Of a DNA stretch of 5,002 bases, positions 1 through 5,002 are shown piece after piece. The first letter of the stretch is position 1; the number at the start of each line of letters is the position of its first letter. Under the pieces are notes generated by a model. It saw nothing but the letters and a program-made list of their open reading frames with translations, did not search any database and was not told the DNA's origin. The translations under genes were made by a program, and so were the position numbers. This DNA is from COE1 sp965114465 (lineage in GTDB: Bacteria > Bacillota > Clostridia > Lachnospirales > Lachnospiraceae), in the NCBI GenBank assembly GCA_965114465.1, contig CBCOYO010000179.1, positions 1-5,002 of the forward strand, in the 5' to 3' direction.

Positions 1-1
1 T

Positions 2-31
2 TCATAGTTTTTTATAACTGATTTCAAACAT
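2..31 (-). other. Possible interrupted start of a small Cro/C1-type regulator gene
   Basis: A minus-strand ATG opens a reading frame of nine residues, MFEISYKKL, that ends in TGA. Small YozG-like HTH regulators of Firmicutes often begin with a similar string (ISYKKLWKLLID), as I recall the family. Here the codon after KKL is TGA where such proteins have TGG for tryptophan, so a single base change could have broken the gene. Only one more base is visible after the stop, and there is no Shine-Dalgarno sequence before the ATG. The resemblance covers only nine residues and may be chance. The rest of 1-70 holds no convincing terminator; an 11-base palindrome, TGACATTGTCA at 48-58, is the only other structure. 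Confidence 0.18.
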
Positions 32-70
32 GAAAGGCTTAAGTTAATGACATTGTCAGTGAACGGGATC

Positions 71-1258
71 TTAATTTTTATCGGCAGCAATACGCCGCCA
101 GCCAAATCCACATAGGATTAGCAGAATAACGGCTATGCCTCCATAAAGCAAAGGCGCAAATTGGAGACAATTCATCTGAACTCCAAACAGGTTCACCAAG
201 CGGCAATTTTCCGTACCCCATCCGACAAGATTCTCCGGCAGATAATCGGTAATGCGAGAAGCAGCGGGGGTAATAAAATCTGATACAAACAGCATTAAAG
301 CAATAGGTATTAAAAAAGAAGCTATCCCACTGCGAGTCAATACGGAAGTCAGCATTGTCACGCCGGCATATATCATTGTAAGGGCAATAAGCCAAATAAT
401 TTGTGCAAGAATAACATGAAACACCTTAATAGGAAGCCCGGAAGTAATATCAAACATTTGTATGGCGGCATCCAACCCCTCCGTTCCCCAAATAACAAAA
501 TGGGCCGTCAGGGTAGTTCCAATTACCAATACAGCTATCAGCAATGCTCCGGTTATCCCCGCCAACATTTTAGCCATAAACAGAGGACTGCGGCTGTTTT
601 TGCTGCTAAAAACTAACGCTTCCACTCTCTTATTGCGGTCTTCTGAAAAAATCGTACAAAGACATACTGCTGCCGCCAAAGGCAACAGCTCTAAAAGACG
701 ATAGAAGAAGTCAAGCAGAAGAGGCATTGCAACCCAATAACGATTGTAAATAAACGGTGTTTCTATTTTAGACACTTGCTCATGCCAATAATCTATTTCG
801 CTGTCAGTCAATTCCTTATTCCACATTCTTTCTCTAACCGTTTCTAAAGCAGAATAAAAATCTTCTGCCGTGATTGTCCGGGGATTTTCCACCAATCCGC
901 CAACCATGTCATATGCATGTAGATATGTGGCGTCCTGCAAAAGAAAATAAGCTAGTCCGCCTTCGTCGAAACTTGGAACGCTTTTGCCCATCTCAGCAAA
1001 AAAAGCATCTTCCATTGGTTGACCTGCTATTGTCCGGGCAGCTTCACGGGTTTTGAAATAAAATTCTTTGTATGTCAAGGAAGCGGATGTAAGTGTACCG
1101 CTTTCATTGGTATATTCAAATGTTATTGCGTTACTGGTACTAACCGTCACAATGATTCTAATGCAATACATCAATATAACGGCAAGCAATACCCAAGTCA
1201 ATTTGCGGGAGAGTATTTTCCGCATTTCAAAACGATACAATGTTCCAATATTTTTCAT
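71..1258 (-). CDS. ABC-2 type transporter permease with large extracytoplasmic loop
   Basis: This is an integral membrane protein of 395 residues, the probable channel subunit for the ATPase encoded just upstream. The N-terminus (MKNIGTLYRFEMRKILSRKL) is a basic cytoplasmic stretch typical of ABC-2 permeases. By hydrophobicity I place helices at about residues 22-40, 184-204, 229-250, 280-303, 311-330 and 366-386. About 140 polar residues lie between helices 1 and 2 and should face outward. The protein ends in a basic tail (WRRIAADKN). The reading frame stays open 20 codons further upstream, inside the ATPase gene. I chose the ATG at 1258 because it overlaps the ATPase stop as ATGA and has GGAGGG five bases before it. 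The overlap suggests translational coupling and equal amounts of the two subunits. The substrate cannot be read from the sequence; peptide or antimicrobial export is possible but unproven. Confidence 0.85.
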   Translation of the reverse strand: MKNIGTLYRFEMRKILSRKLTWVLLAVILMYCIRIIVTVSTSNAITFEYTNESGTLTSASLTYKEFYFKTREAARTIAGQPMEDAFFAEMGKSVPSFDEGGLAYFLLQDATYLHAYDMVGGLVENPRTITAEDFYSALETVRERMWNKELTDSEIDYWHEQVSKIETPFIYNRYWVAMPLLLDFFYRLLELLPLAAAVCLCTIFSEDRNKRVEALVFSSKNSRSPLFMAKMLAGITGALLIAVLVIGTTLTAHFVIWGTEGLDAAIQMFDITSGLPIKVFHVILAQIIWLIALTMIYAGVTMLTSVLTRSGIASFLIPIALMLFVSDFITPAASRITDYLPENLVGWGTENCRLVNLFGVQMNCLQFAPLLYGGIAVILLILCGFGWRRIAADKN

Positions 1259-1953
1259 ATCTGCCCTCCAACTTCCCGGAGATATAGCTGCTCCAAATCT
1301 GTTCGTTCTTTGTTCCAAGGGTTATCAAAAACCACATTTCCGTCAGACATCATCAGCATATGATCTGCAATAGACTCAACATCCGATACGATATGAGTGG
1401 ATAACAAAACGATTGTGTCTTTTCCTAATTCAGTAATCAGGTTGCGAAAACGAACTCTTTCCTGTGGATCTAATCCCGCTGTAGGCTCATCTACAACAAG
1501 CAGCCACGGGTCGTTCAAGAGTGCTTGCGCGATACCAAGACGCTGTTTCATGCCGCCGGAGTAAGTTTTAATTTTTTTCCTGCCAACACTTTCCAGCCCC
1601 ACCAGTCTCAATAATTCTGCTGCTTTTCGTTTTGCGTGAGATTTCGACAATCCTTTCAACGCTGCAAGATAAAGCAAAAAATCCGTTCCGGTAAAGTCAG
1701 GATAATATCCGAAATCCTGTGGCAGATAACCCAATACAGCTCTGTAATCTTCGCTGGATACATCCAATCCGTCCAAAGATATGCTTCCGAAGGTAGGAAT
1801 CAGTGTTCCGCAGAGCATACGCATAAGTGTGGTTTTTCCGGCTCCGTTTGCTCCAAGCAGTCCATTTATTCCTTTTGTAAGCCGTAAGTTTACTTCGTTT
1901 ACAGCTATTTTGTCTTTATAATGCTTCGATAATTGACATACCGTTAACTCCAT
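1255..1953 (-). CDS. ABC transporter ATP-binding protein
   Basis: This cytoplasmic ATPase of 232 residues energises the permease next to it. All nucleotide-binding motifs are intact: Walker A GANGAGKTT at residues 34-42, Q-loop glutamine in LPQD near 79, ABC signature YSGGMKQRLG at 131-140, Walker B LLVVDEPTAGLD at 151-162 with the catalytic glutamate in DEP, and the H-loop histidine in STHIVSD near 187. The sequence is of the type that pairs with ABC-2 permeases. At 232 residues it is a minimal nucleotide-binding domain, lacking the C-terminal extension found in the roughly 300-residue drug-export ATPases. The ATG at 1953 has GGAGG seven bases upstream. The gene overlaps the preceding membrane protein gene by 10 bases and the permease gene by 4, so it sits in a coupled operon. 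The family is certain; the transported substrate is unknown. Confidence 0.95.
   Translation of the reverse strand: MELTVCQLSKHYKDKIAVNEVNLRLTKGINGLLGANGAGKTTLMRMLCGTLIPTFGSISLDGLDVSSEDYRAVLGYLPQDFGYYPDFTGTDFLLYLAALKGLSKSHAKRKAAELLRLVGLESVGRKKIKTYSGGMKQRLGIAQALLNDPWLLVVDEPTAGLDPQERVRFRNLITELGKDTIVLLSTHIVSDVESIADHMLMMSDGNVVFDNPWNKERTDLEQLYLREVGGQI
1264..1269 (-). promoter_or_regulatory. Ribosome binding site of the ABC permease
   Basis: GGAGGG on the minus strand lies five bases before the ATG at 1258, inside the last codons of the ATPase gene. It decides between this start and the longer in-frame start at 1318, which would extend 63 bases into the ATPase gene. Confidence 0.8.
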
Positions 1954-2654
1954 TGTAATTCCTCCACTTCTTTCATCATTTTTGCTAGCTCAAATACACA
2001 GACCAAAAACGCCAATAACAGCGTCGCACCCCAAACATGGATGAACTCTGCCCGGTATAATCCAAGCCCAAAACGACGCTCGGATAATCCCAATGTACAA
2101 ACTGCCCCGGATACTGCCGAGCAAGCCAGCAAACCGTCGTTTCCACGGAAATGTCGGGACAATTCCATTCCAATAGCTGATGTGAGTAAGTAAGGCGTCA
2201 GCAGATATACTCCGGTTTGAATAAAACCTATTGCTCCCCACGCAGCTAATGCCGGAATCATTACTCCAAGCAGCAGTAAATGGAACACCCCCAAAATGCT
2301 GATACGAGCCAAAGCCACCGAACGCAAAGATATTCTGCAGGCAAGTTCCAGTTCGTCCATTCTGTGCTGCCGGGATTTTCCGTTTTCCACTACTGCCAGT
2401 AATGCCAACAGGGGCATCAGTGAAGCGCTCAGCCACATGTCTTGTGTCTGCTGCTGAGCAGAAAACCACAAGATAATCCCAAATAAAAGAACTGACACAC
2501 CCCATACCCACCAACGGATATACCCTATTTGACACAGAATAAAGTCTTTTCGGCTTAGTTCCCGACGGTGATGCTTTTTCAAGAAAGCAGTTTTCCGTAC
2601 TGTGGGAGGAGCATTATAAACCGTTTGTAACTCGCATTTTAATTTTCTATTCAC
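1944..2654 (-). CDS. Six-helix membrane protein, sigma partner or second ABC-2 subunit
   Basis: With the GTG start at 2654 this protein has 236 residues. The first 45 or so are cytoplasmic and basic (for example KKHHRRELSRKD). I place six hydrophobic helices at about 46-65, 73-90, 115-138, 142-162, 175-192 and 205-222. The loop between helices 2 and 3 carries MDELELACRISL followed by ALAR. This resembles, from memory, a conserved string in uncharacterised membrane proteins that Firmicutes encode between a small sigma factor and an ABC ATPase. Position and topology allow two roles, both inferred: a membrane anti-sigma factor using the charged N-terminus, or a second permease subunit. There is no zinc-binding anti-sigma motif (HxxxCxxC). 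The start is not settled. ATG 2666 would give 240 residues but has GGAGG touching it; GTG 2654 has that GGAGG 12 bases upstream and a weaker GGTGA five bases upstream. The gene overlaps the sigma gene by 8 bases. Confidence 0.8.
   Translation of the reverse strand: MNRKLKCELQTVYNAPPTVRKTAFLKKHHRRELSRKDFILCQIGYIRWWVWGVSVLLFGIILWFSAQQQTQDMWLSASLMPLLALLAVVENGKSRQHRMDELELACRISLRSVALARISILGVFHLLLLGVMIPALAAWGAIGFIQTGVYLLTPYLLTSAIGMELSRHFRGNDGLLACSAVSGAVCTLGLSERRFGLGLYRAEFIHVWGATLLLAFLVCVFELAKMMKEVEELQWS
1961..1965 (-). promoter_or_regulatory. Ribosome binding site of the ABC ATPase
   Basis: GGAGG on the minus strand lies seven bases before the ATG at 1953. It is within the 3' end of the preceding gene, which is consistent with coupled translation. 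Confidence 0.75.
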
Positions 2655-3105
2655 TTTCTTCACCATCCTCCATATATTTTCGCAAGTGTTTTATGATACT
2701 TTGAATTTTGCGATATAACGCAAAACGCGATATTCTATACATTTTGCATAATACCGCTATCGGTACTTCGCTAACATACCGAAGAACGATTAACTCTCTA
2801 TTATCGTCACTTAATCGCTGCAAAGCTGCTCGCAAGTCCATATTTATCACCAAATCGTTTTCTTCATCCAATAGGATTTCTTCTGATAATTCCTCAGTTT
2901 TGGGACGACGGTATTCATCAATACAAAGATTTCTTGCAATGGTATATAAATATTGCAACGCTTGTCCTGTATCACGGTAAGTATCGCTTGTGAAAAAGCG
3001 AAGAAAAGTTTCTTGCGTAATATCCTCTGCTAAATCCCGGTTATGGAGCCGGAAATAACAGTATTTGTAGATTTTTTCATAATGCCAGTCTAGATCCAAC
3101 CCCAT
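2647..3105 (-). CDS. ECF-like RNA polymerase sigma factor, sigma-70 family
   Basis: This protein of 152 residues has the two-domain layout of ECF sigma factors and should direct RNA polymerase to a small set of promoters. Sigma region 2 covers about residues 8-66, with DLAEDITQETFLRFF at 24-38 (core-binding part) and YTIARNLCIDEYRR at 54-67 (the -10 recognition helix region). After an acidic linker, region 4 covers about 88-145, with LSDDNRELIVLRYVSEVP followed by the HTH KMYRISRFALYRKIQSIIKHL at 121-141, which would contact the -35 element. The family consensus glycine in the HTH turn is replaced by arginine (MYRIS). The total is a little short for the family but has both domains. The ATG at 3105 has AAGGAAG about eight bases upstream, and an in-frame TGA just upstream excludes a longer start. 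It is the first gene of the operon; overlap with the next gene suggests that the membrane protein is its partner (inference). Confidence 0.9.
   Translation of the reverse strand: MGLDLDWHYEKIYKYCYFRLHNRDLAEDITQETFLRFFTSDTYRDTGQALQYLYTIARNLCIDEYRRPKTEELSEEILLDEENDLVINMDLRAALQRLSDDNRELIVLRYVSEVPIAVLCKMYRISRFALYRKIQSIIKHLRKYMEDGEESE
2667..2671 (-). promoter_or_regulatory. Ribosome binding site inside the sigma gene
   Basis: GGAGG on the minus strand lies in the last codons of the sigma gene. It is immediately next to the ATG at 2666 (no spacing), three bases from a GTG at 2663, and 12 bases from the GTG at 2654. None of the three is ideal, so the start of the membrane protein remains open. Confidence 0.5.
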
Positions 3106-3184
3106 CTGTAACGCTTCCTTTCACTTTATATAACGAGTGGAAAAACATAATGTGCGGTCCGATTCCAAAAAATTTTCTGTTATT

Positions 3185-3212
3185 ATTATACTTCGGCTAA
3201 AGGCATTGCAAA
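3185..3212 (-). promoter_or_regulatory. Probable vegetative promoter of the sigma/ABC operon
   Basis: The minus strand has a perfect -10 box, TATAAT, at 3190-3185. The best -35 is TTTGCA at 3212-3207 with a 16-base spacer (or TTGCAA with 15), which is a weak match. Transcription would begin near 3178 and leave a leader of roughly 75 bases before the sigma start codon. The position, just after a terminator-like hairpin, fits an operon promoter. I see no clear ECF-type promoter that would prove self-regulation. Confidence 0.5.
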
Positions 3213-3333
3213 TCAAACCAATTCTCTTTCCCGTTCCGGCTGCTTCTCTGCCTGAAAATGCTGTCTATGTTCCGTTTGATAAAATCATATTGCTGCACCT
3301 GCTTTTGCAGTTTTCCACAGTCGATAGTAACAC

Positions 3334-3391
3334 ATGAAAAACCCTCCGCAACAACAGTTGTCTTACACCGTTGAAGCGGAGGGTATTTCAT
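3334..3391 (-). terminator. Probable Rho-independent terminator
   Basis: The arms at 3334-3349 and 3376-3391 form a 16-base inverted repeat with one mismatch, including the uninterrupted core CCCTCCGC / GCGGAGGG. Four more pairs, CAAC with GTTG, can form inside after a small AA/AA internal loop. On the minus strand the core is followed by TTTTT, as expected for a terminator of transcription coming from the AraC-type gene. The T-tract is part of the lower stem. In the plus direction the T-tract is interrupted, so minus-strand function is more likely. The stop codon of the preceding gene is about 170 bases upstream, an unusually long 3' tail. Confidence 0.6.
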
Positions 3392-3460
3392 AGACTTCCG
3401 GATCTTATACCAGTACAGCATTGCATTAATGCTTGAGTAATCAGCACTCGCTGTTCACGC

Positions 3461-3507
3461 CATCGCCGCGTTGTCGTCAGTCAACGATGCCACCGAACGC
3501 AACGATG
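3461..3507 (-). other. GC-rich stem-loop, possible structured 3' RNA
   Basis: The segments 3461-3472 and 3496-3507 are inverted repeats of 12 bases with two mismatches in DNA. In minus-strand RNA both mismatches become U-G wobble pairs, so all 12 positions pair, around a 23-base loop. In plus-strand RNA they would be C-A mismatches. This orientation bias hints that the structure acts in the transcript leaving the AraC-type gene, whose stop codon is about 54 bases upstream. The word CAACGATG also occurs twice here (3482-3489 and 3500-3507). No known RNA family was recognised. Confidence 0.35.
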
Positions 3508-3560
3508 TACCAGAAGCAAGTATTCATTTTCAATCGACTGTTAAATGTTGATACCTGATA

Positions 3561-5002
3561 TTAAATGCGTTCCAGAAAAGCTTCATATTCCTTGGCGAAA
3601 TAGGCAAAACTGCCGCCAATCTCCAATGCGCAGATCTCCTTGTTTAATGCCTGAAGGAATGCTGCAATAGCTTCTCGGTATTCTGCAGCATTCCGAGTTT
3701 TCACCAAATTTGTATCGGCTGTAATGGCAGTCCGGGCAAGTGCACGGAATGTTTCGCGATTGATGCGCTCCGATTCAAGCGCGAATTGCGACGATAATAT
3801 TTTGCTTTGAAAAATGACGTCATCCATATGCTTTTCAGTAAGCGCCTGCTTATATTGCCTGCCGTTTCCTTTTGTTAATTCCATTAGGCGCTCATATTTA
3901 CTGCACAGAGTTTCGCATTCGCGGTAAGCCTTTTGCAAAACGCCGGTATATTTCTTTATCTTCTCGGTGGCAGCTAAACATTCGGCGGGATTGCCCGTTC
4001 TCGCGGTTTCAACGGAAGCGTTAAAACCATTAATGTTCATGCTGTACACGATGTTGGATAATTGAGCGAGGGAAGCCGATAAATCGTGGATACTTTTGAA
4101 ATCCTCCGTCACGTTTTTCAACACGTTTATGCTTGCGCTTACCTCTTCGGCAATATAACAGAATGCTCTGCCCCGCTCCCTCAATGATGTGGCGGCGGCA
4201 TGTGCCGATGCCGCAGTGCTCCCACCTGCCTCAACAGCTTTATCCACCTCTCTGATACACATTTCAATGCAATTTGCAGCTTCTTGTTTCATGTCCTCAT
4301 TAAGCAGTTCAACCGCTTCGTTCATTAAAGCAATCATGTGTTCTTTATTGCCCGCAAATTGCCTGCACAGCTTGGCATAGTCTGCATCAATTGCCTCAAA
4401 TTGGTCTTTTGGCGGGGAAATGCGCCCCGTTTCAATGCCGCAAAAGAAGCGCAGCAGATTCATTTGGAAAACTCCGTCGTCAATGCAGCGTATCAAGGTA
4501 AATATCTTGTCAAACATTTCAAAAGGGGACGCACTCCCTACCGTCAAATTCCTTACATTCTCATTTCTAAGTTGTCCCATGCGCTTAGCAAGGTTACTCA
4601 ACTCATTTGCGACAATGGCTGCTGTTATACCTTTCTCACCCGCTGACTCTGCCGTTTTATTGGCGAGAGCAACCAGTTTTTCCGCTTCCTCAATGAAATT
4701 GCTTAATATTGCGGAAGTTTTCTCCCCATTTTGCCCAATCCTGTTTAATAACTCGTTTGATAACATTACGACTACCTCCGTTTCATTTGGAATACTACAT
4801 TTACGGTATTCGGAGGGCGTCACGCCGAAATATGTCTTAAACGCCCGGGTGAAGCCTTCGTGAGAATCATAGCCATATTTTAGAGCAATATCTAAAATTC
4901 CGGTATTTCCCGCCTGCACATCACGACAGGCAAGTTGTAATCGGCGATTTTTTACATACTCCATCACCGGTTCGCCAACAATGGCACGAAACAGCCGCTG
5001 GT
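3561..5002 (-). CDS. AraC-type DNA-binding domain fused to chemoreceptor-like helical domain (5' end missing)
   Basis: The frame is open to the right edge, so the gene begins outside the window. The visible part reads QRLFRAIVGEPVMEYVKNRR and goes on through the second helix-turn-helix, DIALKYGYDSHEGFTRAF and FGVTPSEYRK (to about 4800). This is a standard AraC/XylS DNA-binding domain lacking only its first 30-45 residues. It lies at the N-terminus, as in Rob-like regulators, but the effector part is not GyrI-like. Instead about 400 largely helical, soluble residues follow, with no membrane segment. SMNINGFNASVETARTGN (about 4043-3990) aligns with the chemoreceptor tip consensus QTNLLALNAAIEAARAGE, keeping the Asn, Glu and Arg positions. 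Other tip-like strings are AGEKGITAAIVANELSNLA (4643-4587) and GRAFCYIAEEV (4172-4140). It probably binds DNA under control of a signal sensed or relayed by this helical domain (inference). It ends with TAA at 3561. Confidence 0.85.
   Translation of the reverse strand, partial: QRLFRAIVGEPVMEYVKNRRLQLACRDVQAGNTGILDIALKYGYDSHEGFTRAFKTYFGVTPSEYRKCSIPNETEVVVMLSNELLNRIGQNGEKTSAILSNFIEEAEKLVALANKTAESAGEKGITAAIVANELSNLAKRMGQLRNENVRNLTVGSASPFEMFDKIFTLIRCIDDGVFQMNLLRFFCGIETGRISPPKDQFEAIDADYAKLCRQFAGNKEHMIALMNEAVELLNEDMKQEAANCIEMCIREVDKAVEAGGSTAASAHAAATSLRERGRAFCYIAEEVSASINVLKNVTEDFKSIHDLSASLAQLSNIVYSMNINGFNASVETARTGNPAECLAATEKIKKYTGVLQKAYRECETLCSKYERLMELTKGNGRQYKQALTEKHMDDVIFQSKILSSQFALESERINRETFRALARTAITADTNLVKTRNAAEYREAIAAFLQALNKEICALEIGGSFAYFAKEYEAFLERI
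4764..4779 (-). promoter_or_regulatory. Internal ribosome binding site and ATG at the domain junction
   Basis: GGAGGT (4779-4774) precedes an in-frame ATG (4766-4764) by eight bases, a near-ideal initiation signal. It lies just after the AraC domain ends (about 4800) and just before the chemoreceptor-like part. Initiation here would give a separate protein of 401 residues, MLSNELLNRIGQ onward, without the DNA-binding domain. The site may be used, or may be a relic of two genes joined in frame. Confidence 0.5.

Larger units (their letters stand above)
3106..3560. other. Intergenic region with RNA structures, terminator and promoter
   Basis: This 455-base stretch separates the AraC-type gene from the sigma operon. 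In minus-strand order it contains a GC-rich stem-loop (3461-3507), a small hairpin with 6-base arms at 3417-3422 and 3428-3433, a long terminator-like hairpin (3334-3391), and a promoter (3185-3212) followed by a leader of roughly 75 bases before the sigma gene. Open frames of 66 to 74 codons exist on both strands, but none has a good ribosome binding site or a recognisable product. The block at about 3440-3520 is richer in G and C than its surroundings. Confidence 0.6.

Noticed and set aside
1259..1318. Longer permease start at 1318, adding MEQRTNRFGAAISPGSWRAD
   Set aside because: The extension overlaps the ATPase gene by 64 bases, while the ATG at 1258 has a strong ribosome binding site and the typical ATGA overlap.
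1019..1373. Plus-strand frames of about 100 codons opposite the permease and ATPase
   Set aside because: They are antisense shadows of well supported genes and show no recognisable protein features.
3103..3151. An upstream ATG in the sigma leader (MFFHSLYKV...) that could be a regulatory leader peptide
   Set aside because: No ribosome binding site precedes it and the frame simply runs into the sigma gene out of phase.
3137..3337. A 66-codon plus-strand frame across the sigma promoter region
   Set aside because: There is no ribosome binding site and no recognisable product, and it lies antisense to the better supported promoter.
3197..3421. A 74-codon minus-strand frame beginning MLYWYKIRKS in the intergenic region
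   Set aside because: It has no Shine-Dalgarno before its first ATG, it runs straight through the terminator-like hairpin, and its end overlaps the promoter of the sigma operon. I recognise no family; a remnant gene cannot be excluded.
3482..3507. Two copies of CAACGATG as part of a repeat array or CRISPR
   Set aside because: Only two 8-base copies occur, with no further units; one is an arm of the stem-loop, so they do not form an array.
4189..4863. Plus-strand frames opposite the AraC/chemoreceptor-like gene, the longest with 147 codons
   Set aside because: The minus-strand frame encodes recognisable domains; the plus-strand frames show none and overlap one another.
4962..4967. GTG/ATG at 4967-4962 as the true start of the AraC-type gene
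   Set aside because: The frame continues to the window edge with conserved AraC-domain residues (QRLFRAIVGEP), so these codons are internal.

Overview
The window looks like chromosomal or accessory DNA of a moderately low-GC Firmicute, most likely a gut-type clostridium (Lachnospiraceae or Ruminococcaceae). The reasons are strong GGAGG ribosome binding sites, tightly overlapping genes, a small ECF-like sigma factor linked to an ABC transporter, and an AraC-type regulator of the kind common in Clostridia. This assignment is inference from style; there is no rRNA or other marker gene here. Every gene I accept reads on the minus strand, so transcription runs from right to left.

Right part (3561-5002): the 3' part of one long gene, cut by the right edge. 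It starts inside an AraC/XylS DNA-binding domain and continues in frame into about 400 residues of soluble helical protein. That helical part carries a degenerate but recognisable tip motif of methyl-accepting chemotaxis proteins. A good ribosome binding site and ATG lie exactly at the junction of the two parts.

Middle (3106-3560): a 455-base stretch without a convincing gene. It holds, in minus-strand order, a GC-rich stem-loop whose two imperfect pairs become G-U wobbles only in minus-strand RNA, a small AT-rich hairpin, a long hairpin followed by five T residues (probable terminator), and a good -10 box with a weak -35 (probable promoter of the next operon).

Left part (71-3105): a four-gene operon in which each gene overlaps the next. 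It encodes an ECF-like sigma-70 factor, a six-helix membrane protein with a basic cytoplasmic N-terminus, an ABC ATPase, and an ABC-2 type permease with a large extracytoplasmic loop. The likely logic is that the sigma factor controls its own operon or other genes. The second protein is either its membrane partner or a second permease subunit. The ATPase and permease move an unidentified substrate, perhaps a peptide or antimicrobial. No classical zinc-binding anti-sigma factor is present.

Left edge (1-70): no terminator is visible. A ten-codon minus-strand reading frame resembles the first residues of small YozG-like helix-turn-helix regulators, with a stop where a tryptophan would be expected. 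This is a weak observation.

The best candidates for something undescribed are the AraC/chemoreceptor-like fusion with its internal start site, and the sigma/membrane protein/ABC operon with an unconventional possible anti-sigma factor.
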